64,000 bases of DNA from Limnobacter thiooxidans (lineage in GTDB: Bacteria > Pseudomonadota > Gammaproteobacteria > Burkholderiales > Burkholderiaceae_B). The stretch covers positions 806,001-870,000 of the forward strand of contig NZ_AP028947.1 of the NCBI RefSeq assembly GCF_036323495.1, given 5' to 3'. Both the position numbers and the translations under genes were made by a program. The notes below the pieces were generated by a model. It made no database searches and was not told where the DNA came from. It worked only from the letters and a program-made list of their open reading frames with translations. This document shows, piece by piece, positions 9,102 to 19,339 of this stretch. The number at the start of each line of letters is the position of its first letter. Position 1 is the stretch's first letter.

Positions 9102-11108
9102 ATGTTGATTTTTCCTCTGCACAAATCAAATCTGACCGTACCCCGGTTCTTGGGCATTTTCATGTTCTGCCTGGCGTGGTTACTTTTGAGCAATCCGGCT
9201 TATGCGCAATCGGACAGTCCCCAGTTCATTCTCAAGCTTAAAAACTCGGTTGAGCTGAGCAGCAGCCCCACGGTTCGCCGCCTTGAAAAGGAGGGCGAGT
9301 TTCTATCTGGTGTGTTGACCCGAAACAACCTGGATGCCACTTGGTTGCGTGCAGGGTCTGTGGGTACGCATGTGTTGCGTTGGGGCAGCAGTGTTCGTTT
9401 CTCCGACAAGCAGGCCTTGTTGAACCGATTGGCCAGTGATCCGGAAGTGGAATTTGCAATTGAAGACCGCCCCATGCGTGCCTTTGCAACACCGAATGAC
9501 CCCACCTTTGCCAATCAATGGGCACTTCGATCGACCGTGAACACGGCTGGCGCCAAATTTGACCAGGCCTGGGACGTGATTCGTGGCAGTGCAGACGTGG
9601 TTGTGGCCGTGCTGGACACAGGTGTGGTTTTTGAAACCCCCGATTTGATGGGTCGGCTGTTGAGCGGTTATGACTTTATCTCAAGTGTGTCCACTGCCAA
9701 CGATGGCAATGGCCGTGATTCCGATGCATCTGACCCCGGCAACTGGATCAGCAGTGCCGATGCGCAAACGGCCACTTTTTCAGGTTGCAGTGTCAAGAAT
9801 TCAAGCTGGCATGGCACATTCGTGGCGGGTCAAATTGCCGCCAATACCAACAGCGATTCCGATGTGGCCGGCGCCGACTGGAACGTCAAAGTGTTGCCTG
9901 TGCGCGTGCTTGGAAAATGCGGTGGACTGTTGTCGGATGTTCTGGATGCCATGTTGTGGTCCGCTGGTCTTGATGTGCCGGGCATTCCACGCAACAACAA
10001 CCCGGCCGATGTCATCAACTTGAGTTTGGGCAGTTCAACCACGTGCAGTGGATTTGAGCAAACGGTCGTGAATCGTGTGAATTCAGCAGGCACTCTGGTG
10101 GTTGCTGCAGCCGGTAACAGCGGTGGGGCTGTAGATTCCCCGGCAAACTGTGCCAGTGTGCTGTCCGTAGGGGCGCTTGATCGCGACGGAAGCCGCGCCA
10201 GTTATAGCGCGATTGGTACCGGGGTCAGCCTGATGGCTCCCGGCGGCTTCAGCAATGGTTTGGTAGGTCTGGGCAATTCCGGTACTACCACACCAACTTC
10301 TGCCAGCCTGGTGAATAAAACCGGAACCTCATTTTCCTCACCCCTGGTGGCCGCCACAGCGGGCTTGATGCGTGCCATCAACCCTGCTTTGACGCCTGCC
10401 CAACTGAGTAGTCAGATTCTTTCCACAACTTCAGCATTTTTAACCCCAAGAAGCAGCACTTGCACGGCCAATCAGGGTTCAGGTGCCTGCAACTGCACCA
10501 GCGCCGTATGTGGCACAGGCATGTTGAATGCATTTGCCGCAGTCACCGCTGCCAAGGGTACTCGCCCGGTGGCCAATGCCTCTGTGTCTGCCAATGGCTT
10601 GATCAGCAGCGGTTTCCAGGAAAATGCAACAGGCTTAAATCCGGTCCGCCTGCGTGGTTCTGCGAGCAGTGTGGCTGCAGGCCGAAGTGTGGCGTCTTAC
10701 AGTTGGTCGCAGGTATCAGGTGAGCAGGTCCTTGTGGGAACATCGACCACTGCAGATGTCGATCTGCCTGCTGCAGGTTCTACATCCGACCTGGTATTCC
10801 AGTTGACTGTGACTGATTCGGTTGGCGAAAGTCACTCCAGCTACACGGCTATCCGTGTGTTGGCCAGTGGCGCCAATGGTAGCTCACCCACTTCGGTTGC
10901 CAGTGTCAGTTCGGGCGGCACAACGGGCGGCACGTCCGGAGGTTCTTCTCCACCAGCCTCAGACAATGGTGCTGGCTCGGCAGGCAGTGTTTCCGCTGGC
11001 GGCGGCGGGGGCTCAAATACCTTGCCAGGCTTGTTGGGCTTGAGCTTGCTACTTATTGCCTTCAGGCGCAATAGCGTCGCCTTGAGAAAAATGACCAAGC
11101 AAGCATAA
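9102..11108 (+). CDS. Secreted subtilisin-like (S8) serine protease with GlyGly-CTERM-like C-terminal sorting tail
   Basis: Predicted exported protease of 668 aa. From the ATG at 9102 there is a signal peptide (hydrophobic run about residues 16-30, cleavage near AYAQS). The S8 catalytic domain has Asp172 in AVLDTGVV, His237 in SSWHGTFVAGQIA, oxyanion Asn339 in AAAGNSGG and Ser410 in GTSFSSPLVAA. A PKD-like beta domain (PVRLRGSASS...YSWSQVSG, FQLTVTDSVG) follows at about 500-600. The last 60 residues are a Gly/Ser linker, a GGGGGS turn, one hydrophobic helix (LPGLLGLSLLLIAF) and a basic tail RRNSVALRKMTKQA, the layout of GlyGly-CTERM signals. An upstream TTG at 9051 is a less likely start. The end overlaps the convergent rhomboid gene by 47 bases. 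Confidence 0.88.
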   Translation: MLIFPLHKSNLTVPRFLGIFMFCLAWLLLSNPAYAQSDSPQFILKLKNSVELSSSPTVRRLEKEGEFLSGVLTRNNLDATWLRAGSVGTHVLRWGSSVRFSDKQALLNRLASDPEVEFAIEDRPMRAFATPNDPTFANQWALRSTVNTAGAKFDQAWDVIRGSADVVVAVLDTGVVFETPDLMGRLLSGYDFISSVSTANDGNGRDSDASDPGNWISSADAQTATFSGCSVKNSSWHGTFVAGQIAANTNSDSDVAGADWNVKVLPVRVLGKCGGLLSDVLDAMLWSAGLDVPGIPRNNNPADVINLSLGSSTTCSGFEQTVVNRVNSAGTLVVAAAGNSGGAVDSPANCASVLSVGALDRDGSRASYSAIGTGVSLMAPGGFSNGLVGLGNSGTTTPTSASLVNKTGTSFSSPLVAATAGLMRAINPALTPAQLSSQILSTTSAFLTPRSSTCTANQGSGACNCTSAVCGTGMLNAFAAVTAAKGTRPVANASVSANGLISSGFQENATGLNPVRLRGSASSVAAGRSVASYSWSQVSGEQVLVGTSTTADVDLPAAGSTSDLVFQLTVTDSVGESHSSYTAIRVLASGANGSSPTSVASVSSGGTTGGTSGGSSPPASDNGAGSAGSVSAGGGGGSNTLPGLLGLSLLLIAFRRNSVALRKMTKQA

Positions 11109-11637
11109 GCAAACCCAGTAGAAATCCGCCCAATGCGCCACCCCGGTGCGCAGCGTGGGCAACAGGGCCCCCCACCAGTGCATCGGTGCTTGGGCCCGAA
11201 TGCCATTCCAGCAGCAGTTTCGCACACAAGCCTGCCAGCAGTACCCACAATGGCCAGCTAGTTCGAAGGCCATGCGCGCTTCGACTGAAGGCCAAAAGCA
11301 GGCAGCACGCAAACTGGAAATGCAAGGCCCCGCTAAGCCCACAGTACCAGTCCAGCCTTTCAACGCCACTCAGGTAAAAAGCGACCCACAACAGCGAGGC
11401 CAATTGAATGGCCGCCCATTCGCGGGTGGTGCACTGTCCCGTAAACCCCCAGTTCACAATCGCGAGGCCCAGCAGGTTCAGGACAAGGTGTGCCCAACCG
11501 AGGTGCGTGAATTGTGCCAACAGGGCATAAATAAAAAATGAGTCAATTAAATCAAGCCCTTGCTGAGGGAATTCAGGCGCCAGAAATTGGCCCGCAATTG
11601 CCAATATTCCGATCACAAAGGACGAGGCATACCCCAT
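11062..11637 (-). CDS. rrtA: Rhombosortase-like rhomboid intramembrane serine protease
   Basis: Small polytopic membrane protein (191 aa from the ATG at 11635-11637) with five or six hydrophobic segments. It has the rhomboid signatures: FTHLGWAHLVLNLLGL (His45, His50, Asn54), the nucleophile motif GLSGALH (Ser102) and a helix with AHAAHRGGALGG (catalytic His164 candidate). Size, the HLGWAHLVLN form and linkage to a GlyGly-CTERM protein match rhombosortases, which cleave such tails and release or lipid-anchor the substrate at the outer surface. The start is uncertain; an ATG at 11705 would add 23 residues but run through the pgk leader. It is convergent with the protease gene and divergent from pgk. 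Confidence 0.83.
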   Translation of the reverse strand: MGYASSFVIGILAIAGQFLAPEFPQQGLDLIDSFFIYALLAQFTHLGWAHLVLNLLGLAIVNWGFTGQCTTREWAAIQLASLLWVAFYLSGVERLDWYCGLSGALHFQFACCLLLAFSRSAHGLRTSWPLWVLLAGLCAKLLLEWHSGPSTDALVGGPVAHAAHRGGALGGFLLGLLMLAWSFFSRRRYCA

Positions 11638-11704
11638 GAAAAGTCTTCTGGTGGCGTTATAATCGCGGATTGTTTCCAATAACCTTCCTTGAGAGTTGAA
11701 AAGC

Positions 11705-12886
11705 ATGTTGCGTTTCCTGCGCCTGACCGACCAAGACGTATCCAACCAACGCGTGCTCATTCGCGTCGATTTTAACGTGCCTGTGGACGCAAGTGGCAAC
11801 ATCACGGAAGACACCCGAATTCGTGCATCCCTGCCCGGTATTGAATATTGCTTGAACAACAATGCTGCGCTCATGCTGACCAGCCATTTTGGTCGCCCTA
11901 CCGAGGGTGAATACGATGAGAAGCTGAGCCTTGCTCCCGTGGCCGCCCGATTGGGCGAGCTGTTGGGCCGTCCGGTTCGCCTGGTCAAAGATTGGGTGGG
12001 CGGCGTGGATGTGAAAGCGGGCGAAGTCCTGCTGCTTGAAAACTGCCGGTTCAACAAGGGCGAAAAAAAGAACAACCCGGAACTGGCTCAGAAAATTGCA
12101 GCGCTTTGTGACATCTACGTCAACGACGCATTTGGCACAGCGCATCGCGCTGAAGCCACAACCCACGGTGCAGCCCAGTTTGCCCCCATTGCCTGCGCTG
12201 GCCCACTGTTGGCCGCGGAGCTGGATGCCCTGGGTGCCGCCTTGTCAGCACCCAAGCGCCCTATGGTGGCCATTGTGGCGGGTTCCAAGGTGTCGACCAA
12301 GCTCACTATTCTCAACAGCCTCGCTGACAAAGTGGACCAGCTGATTGTGGGTGGAGGCATTGCCAATACCTTTATGGCAGCACTGGGCTTGCCAATCGGC
12401 AAATCGCTGGCAGAACATGAATTGCTCGGCGAGGCCAAAACCATCATTGACAACATGAAAGCACGCGGTGCAGCCGTGCCCATTCCAACAGACGTGGTCG
12501 TGGGCAAGGAGTTTTCCCCAACCGCACAAGCCACGGTCAAGCAAGTGGCGGATGTGGCCGCAGACGACATGATTTTCGACATTGGTCCAAACACCGCTGA
12601 GGAACTGGCGGCTATTCTGGACAAGGCTGGCACCATCGTGTGGAATGGCCCAGTGGGCGTGTTCGAATTCGATCAGTTCGGCAAAGGCACCGAGCGCCTG
12701 GCCATGGCGATTGCCAAGTCCAAGGCGTTTTCAATTGCTGGTGGTGGCGACACCCTGGCGGCCATTTCAAAATACAACATCGGTGAACAGGTCAGTTACA
12801 TTTCAACTGGTGGTGGAGCATTCCTCGAATTTCTTGAAGGCAAGACACTTCCAGCCGTTGAAATTCTTCAGCAGAGAGCCGCTTGA
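11705..12886 (+). CDS. pgk: Phosphoglycerate kinase
   Basis: Glycolytic kinase (393 aa) that interconverts 1,3-bisphosphoglycerate and 3-phosphoglycerate. Signatures: [13 protein letters not shown] near the N-terminus, [24 protein letters not shown], the nucleotide site [10 protein letters not shown], and [10 protein letters not shown] with a final GGGDTLAA loop. I chose the ATG at 11705 because GAGAG lies 9 bases upstream; an in-frame TTG at 11696 would directly follow that site. A TATAAT box at 11658-11663 could be its -10, although I see no good -35. The stop overlaps the pyk start by one base (TGATG). Confidence 0.96.
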   Translation: MLRFLRLTDQDVSNQRVLIRVDFNVPVDASGNITEDTRIRASLPGIEYCLNNNAALMLTSHFGRPTEGEYDEKLSLAPVAARLGELLGRPVRLVKDWVGGVDVKAGEVLLLENCRFNKGEKKNNPELAQKIAALCDIYVNDAFGTAHRAEATTHGAAQFAPIACAGPLLAAELDALGAALSAPKRPMVAIVAGSKVSTKLTILNSLADKVDQLIVGGGIANTFMAALGLPIGKSLAEHELLGEAKTIIDNMKARGAAVPIPTDVVVGKEFSPTAQATVKQVADVAADDMIFDIGPNTAEELAAILDKAGTIVWNGPVGVFEFDQFGKGTERLAMAIAKSKAFSIAGGGDTLAAISKYNIGEQVSYISTGGGAFLEFLEGKTLPAVEILQQRAA

Positions 12887-14340
12887 TGTCCAACGTATTC
12901 GTGCCCCGTCAAACCAAAATTGTCGCCACGCTCGGCCCAGCGTCTACCGAGCCAGCCGTGCTGGAGCGCATGATTGCCGCGGGCATGAATGTGGTGCGGG
13001 TCAATTTCTCGCATGGTACAGCCCAGGAACACATTGACCGGGTCAAAACGGTGCGTGAAATTGCTGCACGCCTGTGTCGAGATATCGCGGTCATGGCCGA
13101 TCTGCAGGGTCCGAAAATTCGAATCGGCGTGTTCGCAAACGGTTCAACCACTCTGGTGAATGGTCAGCCCTTTGTGCTGGAAACCAAATGCGATCTGGGT
13201 GACGACGAGCGTGTGGGCCTGGATTATCCAGAACTTGTGAACGACGTAAAAACTGGCGACACACTCTTGCTTGACGACGGCAAAATCGTCTTGAAAGTCA
13301 AGAAAGTTGGCCCCAGCCAGATTCATTGCGAAACCGAAGTGGGCGGCGTGTTGAAAAACCGCAAGGGTATCAACAAGCTGGGTGGCGGTTTGTCCGCGCC
13401 GGCGCTCACTTCCAAAGACATGGAAGACATTCGTACTGCCGTGGCGTTTGAAGCCGATTACATCGCAGTCAGCTTCCCCAAAAGCGGAGCCGACATGTAC
13501 ATGGCCCGCGAGTTGACTCGCGCAGCAGGCGGCCATGCTTTCATGATTGCCAAGATTGAGCGCTGCGAAGCCCTTGAAAATCTGGATGACCTGATCCGTT
13601 CCTGCGACGGCCTGATGGTGGCCCGTGGCGACCTGGCCGTGGAAATTGGTGACGCTGCCGTGCCCGCAGCCCAGAAGCGTCTCATTCGCGCAGCGCGCGA
13701 AGCCAACAAGTTGACCATCACCGCCACACAGATGATGGAAAGCATGATTGAAAGCCCCGTGCCCACCCGTGCTGAGGTGTCGGACGTGGCCAACGCCGTG
13801 CTGGATGGCACAGATGCAGTCATGTTGTCCGCAGAAACAGCCGCCGGCAAGTTTCCGGTGGAAACCATTCAAGCCATGGCCCGGGTTTGTGTTGAAGCCG
13901 AAAAATCAGCCACTATCAGCCTGGATACTGATTTTCTGAACCGCAAGTTCAAGCGTGTGGATCAGTCCATCGCGATGGCTGCACTGTTCACTGCACACCA
14001 CCTGGAAGTAAAAGCGATTGCTGCCTTGACCCAGTCGGGGTCAACGGCCTTGTGGATGTCGCGTTTGAACAGCGGCGTGCCAATTTTTGCGCTGACCCCC
14101 GAAGAAAAAACCCGCCGCCGCCTGTCGATGTATCGCGACGTGCGCACGGTGATGATGCAGTACGAAACAGAAGACCGCGAGCTCTTGCTGGCCAAGTCAG
14201 AGAAAGCCTTGCTCGATGCCAAAGTGGTGGAACTTGGTGACCTGATCGTGATCACCATTGGTGAACCGATTGGAAAGTCTGGCGGTACCAACACCATGAA
14301 AATTGTTCGCGTTGGCGAACACATTGGCCTGCTTAACTAA
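12886..14340 (+). CDS. pyk: Pyruvate kinase
   Basis: Converts phosphoenolpyruvate and ADP to pyruvate and ATP; 484 aa. Signatures: [13 protein letters not shown] at the N-terminus, [20 protein letters not shown], the catalytic segment [30 protein letters not shown], and [20 protein letters not shown]. The ATG at 12886 overlaps the pgk stop, so the two are translationally coupled. Fructose-bisphosphate aldolase follows 35 bases downstream. Confidence 0.96.
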   Translation: MSNVFVPRQTKIVATLGPASTEPAVLERMIAAGMNVVRVNFSHGTAQEHIDRVKTVREIAARLCRDIAVMADLQGPKIRIGVFANGSTTLVNGQPFVLETKCDLGDDERVGLDYPELVNDVKTGDTLLLDDGKIVLKVKKVGPSQIHCETEVGGVLKNRKGINKLGGGLSAPALTSKDMEDIRTAVAFEADYIAVSFPKSGADMYMARELTRAAGGHAFMIAKIERCEALENLDDLIRSCDGLMVARGDLAVEIGDAAVPAAQKRLIRAAREANKLTITATQMMESMIESPVPTRAEVSDVANAVLDGTDAVMLSAETAAGKFPVETIQAMARVCVEAEKSATISLDTDFLNRKFKRVDQSIAMAALFTAHHLEVKAIAALTQSGSTALWMSRLNSGVPIFALTPEEKTRRRLSMYRDVRTVMMQYETEDRELLLAKSEKALLDAKVVELGDLIVITIGEPIGKSGGTNTMKIVRVGEHIGLLN

Positions 14341-14375
14341 TTGATTATCTAATTTTATTTTTTGGAGACCTTGAA

Positions 14376-15440
14376 ATGCCTCTCGTATCCATGCGCCAAT
14401 TGCTGGACCATGCCGCTGAAAATGGTTATGGTATTCCTGCCTTCAACGTCAACAATCTGGAACAGGTCCAAGCTGTGATGGCGGCGGCCGATGAAGTGGG
14501 TGCTCCCGTCATTTTGCAAGCCAGTGCGGGTGCCCGCAAGTATGCAGGTGAGCCCTTCATCAAGCACCTGATCCAGGCTGCGGTAGAAGCGTTCCCGCAC
14601 ATTCCATTGGTGATGCACCAGGATCACGGCACCAGCCCGAAAATTTGTCAGGGCGCAATTGACCTTGGTTTTGGCTCAGTGATGATGGATGGTTCTTTGA
14701 TGGAAGACGGCAAAACCCCTGCGTCTTTCGATTACAACCTGGAAGTGACTCGCAAAGTCGTGGACATGGCGCACAAGGTTGGTGTGACCGTGGAAGGCGA
14801 ACTGGGTTGCCTGGGTAATTTGGAAACTGGTGAGGCTGGTGAAGAAGACGGCATTGGCGCCGATGTGAAGCTGGATCACAGCCAAATGCTGACTGACCCC
14901 GAAGAAGCCGCTGTGTTTGTAAAAGCCACCCAATTGGACGCGTTGGCCATCGCCATTGGTACCAGCCACGGTGCCTACAAGTTCAGCCGCAAGCCCACAG
15001 GCGACATTCTGGCGATTTCCCGAGTCAAGGAAATTCACGCCCGCATTCCCAATACGCACCTGGTGATGCACGGTTCCTCATCGGTACCTGCCGATTTGTT
15101 GGCCATCATCAACCAATACGGTGGCAAGATGAAAGAAACCTACGGCGTGCCTGTGGAAGAAATCCAGGAAGCGATCAAGTACGGTGTTCGCAAAATCAAC
15201 ATTGACACAGATATTCGTCTGGCCATGACAGGTGCCGTGCGCAAATTCATGTTTGAAAATCCGGACAAGTTCGATGCGCGCGAATGGCTCAAGCCAGCCC
15301 GTGAAGCAGCCAAGCAGATTTGCAAGCAGCGTTACATGGAATTCGGTTGTGAAGGCCAGGGTGCCAAGATCAAGCCAATCGCGTTGAGCGAAATCGCTCA
15401 AAAATACGCCAAGGGCGAATTGGCCCAGATCGTGCAGTAA
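14376..15440 (+). CDS. fba: Fructose-bisphosphate aldolase, class II (Calvin-type subfamily)
   Basis: Zinc-dependent aldolase (354 aa). Metal and substrate motifs are visible: [46 protein letters not shown] and VMHGSSSVP. Its length and the start [19 protein letters not shown] are typical of the longer class II form also found in CBB operons; RuBisCO or phosphoribulokinase genes are absent here, so this subtype does not show autotrophy. A GGAGA site precedes the ATG. An intrinsic terminator follows. Confidence 0.96.
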   Translation: MPLVSMRQLLDHAAENGYGIPAFNVNNLEQVQAVMAAADEVGAPVILQASAGARKYAGEPFIKHLIQAAVEAFPHIPLVMHQDHGTSPKICQGAIDLGFGSVMMDGSLMEDGKTPASFDYNLEVTRKVVDMAHKVGVTVEGELGCLGNLETGEAGEEDGIGADVKLDHSQMLTDPEEAAVFVKATQLDALAIAIGTSHGAYKFSRKPTGDILAISRVKEIHARIPNTHLVMHGSSSVPADLLAIINQYGGKMKETYGVPVEEIQEAIKYGVRKINIDTDIRLAMTGAVRKFMFENPDKFDAREWLKPAREAAKQICKQRYMEFGCEGQGAKIKPIALSEIAQKYAKGELAQIVQ

Positions 15441-15467
15441 CAGCGGTTCGATCCGCAAGTAGAAGCT

Positions 15468-15500
15468 CACGCGGGCTGCGCCCCGCGTGTTTTGTTTTTT
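15468..15500 (+). terminator. Rho-independent terminator after fba
   Basis: Stem CACGCGGG / CCCGCGTG around a short CTGCGC loop, followed by TTTTGTTTTTT. It ends the pgk-pyk-fba transcript before purC. Confidence 0.88.
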
Positions 15501-15529
15501 AAAGCCTGAATCCGCAAGAGGCCTGTTGA

Positions 15530-16426
15530 ATGAGTACTGTGTTTGAAACCAAGCTGACATCCCTGCCGTTGTTGCATCGAGGAAAGGTGAGGGAAAACTT
15601 CTCGGTCGGCGATGACAAAATGCTCATCGTGGCCAGCGACCGCCTGTCTGCATTCGATGTCATCCTGGACCAGCCCATTCCCGAGAAAGGCATGGTGCTG
15701 ACTCAAATGGCCCAGTTCTGGTTCGATATTCTGGCCGATGTGGTGCCCAATCACTTGACCGGCATTGACCCAGAAACCGTGGTGTCCGCTGCCGAGGCGC
15801 CGCAAATCAAGGGCCGCTCGATGGTGGTCAAAAAGCTGAAAGCCCTGCCGATTGAGGCTGTTGTGCGCGGCTACCTGATTGGCTCTGGCTGGAAAGACTA
15901 CCAATCGACAGGTGCAGTGTGCGGCATCAAGTTGCCTTCCGGCATGCAAATGGCTGCCAAGCTTGAAGAACCCATTTTCACGCCTGCCACCAAGGCCGCC
16001 ATGGGCGAACACGATGAAAACATTGATTTCGACACCATGAGCGACGTGGTCGGCCGTGATTTGGCCAAGCAGATTCGCGAGGTGTCCATCGCGCTGTACA
16101 CCAAGGCCAGCGACTACGCGTCCCGCCAGGGCATCATTATTGCCGACACCAAGTTCGAGTTTGGCCTGGATGAAAATGGCACCCTGACTTTGATGGACGA
16201 AGTGCTGACCGCGGATTCGTCCCGTTTCTGGCCTGCAGACCAATACCAGGTGGGTATTTCCCCCCCATCGTACGACAAGCAGTTTGTACGCGATTACCTG
16301 GAAAGCGTGCCTGGCTGGAACAAGAAAGCACCAGCCCCTGTACTGCCCCAGGACATCATCGACAAAACAGCAGCCAAATACCGTCAGGCCTATGAAATTC
16401 TGACTGGCCGCCTCTGGATTGGATAA
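15530..16426 (+). CDS. purC: Phosphoribosylaminoimidazole-succinocarboxamide synthase (SAICAR synthase)
   Basis: Joins CAIR and aspartate in purine synthesis; 298 aa, the longer form common in betaproteobacteria. Signatures: [54 protein letters not shown] and [17 protein letters not shown]. It sits directly before purE and purK, which make its substrate, so the three steps from AIR to SAICAR are encoded together. Confidence 0.96.
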   Translation: MSTVFETKLTSLPLLHRGKVRENFSVGDDKMLIVASDRLSAFDVILDQPIPEKGMVLTQMAQFWFDILADVVPNHLTGIDPETVVSAAEAPQIKGRSMVVKKLKALPIEAVVRGYLIGSGWKDYQSTGAVCGIKLPSGMQMAAKLEEPIFTPATKAAMGEHDENIDFDTMSDVVGRDLAKQIREVSIALYTKASDYASRQGIIIADTKFEFGLDENGTLTLMDEVLTADSSRFWPADQYQVGISPPSYDKQFVRDYLESVPGWNKKAPAPVLPQDIIDKTAAKYRQAYEILTGRLWIG

Positions 16427-16430
16427 AGAA

Positions 16431-16952
16431 ATGACTGACGCCACACACCTGCACACTTCCGACCAGCCCAAAGTGGGCGTGGTCATGGGCTCGTCCTCGG
16501 ATTGGGACGTGATGAAAAATGCTGTTCAAGTGCTGCGCGATTTTGGCGTGGACTATGAAGCGCGCGTGGTTTCAGCCCACAGAATGCCCGACGAAATGTT
16601 TGCTTACGCAGAAACTGCGAGCACCCGTGGCATTCAGGTGATTATTGCCGGAGCGGGTGGTGCAGCCCACTTGCCAGGCATGCTGGCTGCCAAAACCATT
16701 GTGCCGGTGATGGGGGTGCCTGTGCCTTCCAAGTACCTGCGGGGCGAAGATTCGCTGCTGTCGATTGTGCAAATGCCCAAGGGCATTCCGGTACATACCT
16801 TTGCCATTGGCGAAGCAGGTGCGGCCAACGCTGCACTGGGCGCGGTGGCCATTCTCGCCTTGACCAATGCCGACTTGAACCAGAAACTGCAGGAATTTCG
16901 CGTTGCCCAATCCAATGTGGCGCGCGAAATGACTTTGCCCCCAACGCCTTGA
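16431..16952 (+). CDS. purE: N5-carboxyaminoimidazole ribonucleotide mutase
   Basis: Class I PurE (173 aa), converting N5-CAIR to CAIR. Signatures: [27 protein letters not shown] and [18 protein letters not shown]. Presence of purK next door confirms the class I (mutase) role. I use the ATG at 16431, four bases after the purC stop; an in-frame TTG at 16419 lies inside purC and adds four residues with no support. Confidence 0.96.
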   Translation: MTDATHLHTSDQPKVGVVMGSSSDWDVMKNAVQVLRDFGVDYEARVVSAHRMPDEMFAYAETASTRGIQVIIAGAGGAAHLPGMLAAKTIVPVMGVPVPSKYLRGEDSLLSIVQMPKGIPVHTFAIGEAGAANAALGAVAILALTNADLNQKLQEFRVAQSNVAREMTLPPTP

Positions 16953-16969
16953 TTTTTTAAGCCACACAC

Positions 16970-18145
16970 ATGAGCAAGATCGAATTCAAAACAGTGAAGC
17001 CCGGCCAGTGGTTGGGCCTTCTGGGTGGAGGCCAATTGGGGCGCATGTTCTGCATGGCCGCACAAAGCATGGGTTACCGCGTGCTTGTACTTGACCCGGT
17101 GGCCAATGGCCCTGCAGGCTCCGTGGCCGATGACCAGATTCTCGCTGATTACATGGACGATCAAGGTTTGGCTCGGCTTGCGCAGCGTTGTGTGGGTGTC
17201 ACCACCGAGTTTGAAAACGTACCTGCATTGGCATTGGACAACCTGTCCAAAAGCATTCCCGTCAGCCCATCAGCATTTTCCGTTGGCGTGGCACAAAACC
17301 GGTTGGAAGAAAAAGCGTATATCAGTGCTTGTGGTGTTCCAGTCGCACCCCATGCGGCCATTCGCAAGTCGGCTGACATTGACGATTCGCTCGCCTATTT
17401 GCTGCCTGGCATCGTGAAAACAGCCCGTTTGGGTTACGACGGCAAGGGCCAGGTTCGTGTCAAAACCCTGGACGAGGTACGCAAAGCCTTTTCAGACCTG
17501 AATGAAGTGGAATGCGTGCTGGAAAAGCGCCTCACCCTGCAAAAGGAAATGTCCGTGATTGTGGCCCGTGACCACAAGGGTGAATGTGCAACTTTTCCCG
17601 TGGCCGAAAACCACCACCGCAAAGGCATTTTGGCCACCACCATTGTGCCCGCACGCATTGATGACGCCATGGCTGCACAAGCCCGCGCCAATGCCATCTC
17701 CATTGCTGGAGCACTGGATTACGTGGGTGTGTTGTGTGTCGAGTTTTTCGTAGTCGATGAACTGGGCCTGGTGGTCAATGAAATTGCACCTAGACCCCAC
17801 AACAGCGGTCATTATTCAATCGATGCCTGTGTCACTTGCCAGTTTGAACAGCAGGCCCGCATTCTGGCCGGTTTGCCTTTGGGCGATACCCGCCAGCACA
17901 GCCCAGCCGTGATGGTGAACTTGCTGGGCGACCTGTGGTACGGCGAGGATGGCAGCGAAAATGAACCGGCTTGGGAAAAGGTCTTGGCCATTCCTGAAGT
18001 GAAGTTGCACCTGTACGGCAAAGAGCAAGCCCGCGTGGGTCGCAAAATGGGTCACATCACCGTGATTGCAGAAACCATGGAGCGGGCGTTGATTGTGGCC
18101 CAAACAGTACGAGACATTCTGGGCATTGGTGATGACGACGACTGA
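16970..18145 (+). CDS. purK: N5-carboxyaminoimidazole ribonucleotide synthase
   Basis: ATP-grasp enzyme (391 aa) that carboxylates AIR with bicarbonate and ATP. Visible motifs: WLGLLGGGQLGRMFCMAA (N-terminal binding fold), TTEFENVPA, QNRLEEKAYI, VKTARLGYDGKGQ (ATP-grasp) and VNEIAPRPHNSGHYSIDAC. The final 14 bases overlap the start of the tsaC/Sua5 gene. Confidence 0.96.
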   Translation: MSKIEFKTVKPGQWLGLLGGGQLGRMFCMAAQSMGYRVLVLDPVANGPAGSVADDQILADYMDDQGLARLAQRCVGVTTEFENVPALALDNLSKSIPVSPSAFSVGVAQNRLEEKAYISACGVPVAPHAAIRKSADIDDSLAYLLPGIVKTARLGYDGKGQVRVKTLDEVRKAFSDLNEVECVLEKRLTLQKEMSVIVARDHKGECATFPVAENHHRKGILATTIVPARIDDAMAAQARANAISIAGALDYVGVLCVEFFVVDELGLVVNEIAPRPHNSGHYSIDACVTCQFEQQARILAGLPLGDTRQHSPAVMVNLLGDLWYGEDGSENEPAWEKVLAIPEVKLHLYGKEQARVGRKMGHITVIAETMERALIVAQTVRDILGIGDDDD

Positions 18146-19181
18146 TCAGCCTGGGTCACCCCAGCAAGCTGAATTGCTTGAACCCAGTTCCGGCAACATT
18201 CAGCGCTGCGCAGATGCCTTGCTGAGCGGTCACCTGGTAGCATTCCCCACCGAAACCGTGTTTGGTTTGGGTGCAGCGGTAACCGATCTAAAGGCTGTTC
18301 AATCCATTTTCAAGGCCAAAGGTCGTCCCTCTGAACACCCCTTGATTGCCCATGTGGCGCCGGGTGCAGACCTGAATGGCTGGGTGGCTGAAATTACCCC
18401 GGTCATGCAACAACTGATGAATGCCTTTTGGCCTGGTCCCTTGACATTGGTTGTACCCAAGGGTGAACGCATGCCCCTTGAGGTCACCGGTGGTCAACAG
18501 TCTGTGGGTGTCCGTTGCCCGTCGCACCCCGTGGCAATTGAGTTGTTGAAAGCTGTTGGTGTGCCTGTGGCTGCTCCTTCGGCCAACCGTTTTGGGAAAG
18601 TCAGCCCCACTCGGGCAATCCATGTATTGGCCGAGCTTGGTGATCGAATTCCATTTGTGCTGGATGGTGAAGTGCCCGAAGTGGGCATTGAATCGACCAT
18701 TGTTTCCCTGTTGAATGCGCAGCCGGCGATACTTCGCCCAGGCGCAATCACTGCAGCTCAAATCGAGGCAGAGTTGGGTGTATCAGTGATACCCCACGCC
18801 GAGGTATCGAGAACCCCTCTAGGCAATCCTCGAGTTTCCGGTGCGCTGGAGAAACATTACAGCCCGGACGCCAAAGTGAGCGTTGTCGCTGCAAGTCAGT
18901 TGCGGAACTGGCTCGCATCTTCATCCAGCGGCCACTCAGCAACGCTGCTTTGCGTGGGCTGGACCGATGCCTATTTGCAGCAGGCCCGTGCGCTGCGAGA
19001 AAGCAACCCTGGTGTGTTGGTTGAAGTTCTTGGCAATCACCCTTCAGCCGTGGCCCAAGCTCTGTATGCGACACTTCGGCAAGCCGATGAATTGGGTTGT
19101 CAGCAAGTGTTGTTTGAATGTCCCGCAGCAGAAGTTGCCTGGGAAGCGGTTGCAGACCGCCTAAAAAGAGCCTCCGCCTGA
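18132..19181 (+). CDS. tsaC: Threonylcarbamoyl-AMP synthase, Sua5 type
   Basis: Makes threonylcarbamoyl-AMP from Thr, bicarbonate and ATP for the t6A37 tRNA modification. At 349 aa it is the two-domain Sua5 (TsaC2) form: an N-terminal YrdC domain (VAFPTETVFGLGAAV, FKAKGRPSEHPLIAHV, RCPSHPVAIELL, APSANRFGKVSPT) and a C-terminal Sua5 domain after the linker LRPGAITAAQIE and SGALEKHYSPDAKV. The start ATG at 18132 overlaps purK. The partner tsaE lies at 30.4 kb. Confidence 0.92.
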   Translation: MTTTDQPGSPQQAELLEPSSGNIQRCADALLSGHLVAFPTETVFGLGAAVTDLKAVQSIFKAKGRPSEHPLIAHVAPGADLNGWVAEITPVMQQLMNAFWPGPLTLVVPKGERMPLEVTGGQQSVGVRCPSHPVAIELLKAVGVPVAAPSANRFGKVSPTRAIHVLAELGDRIPFVLDGEVPEVGIESTIVSLLNAQPAILRPGAITAAQIEAELGVSVIPHAEVSRTPLGNPRVSGALEKHYSPDAKVSVVAASQLRNWLASSSSGHSATLLCVGWTDAYLQQARALRESNPGVLVEVLGNHPSAVAQALYATLRQADELGCQQVLFECPAAEVAWEAVADRLKRASA

Positions 19182-19339
19182 TCTGCTTTGCAAGAATTCG
19201 CCTACACGCATTTCGTATTATTCCCACATACCCAGCTTTGGCTGCCAGCTACGATCAGTTCATGATTTTCACTTTGCCCAACGCTTGAGCCACAGCGGCT
19301 TCCATGCGTGGCTTGTGCTTCGAACCGAAAGGAGTTTGC

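Noticed and set aside
7921..9129. A 402-codon minus-strand frame
   Set aside because: Antisense to gap, and runs through the gap terminator; shadow composition.
14376..15440. Evidence for a Calvin cycle from the Calvin-type aldolase, transketolase and fbp
   Set aside because: No RuBisCO or phosphoribulokinase gene is in the window, and these enzymes serve gluconeogenesis and the pentose pathway in heterotrophs.
15467..16486. A 339-codon minus-strand frame
   Set aside because: Antisense to purC, which has full family motifs.
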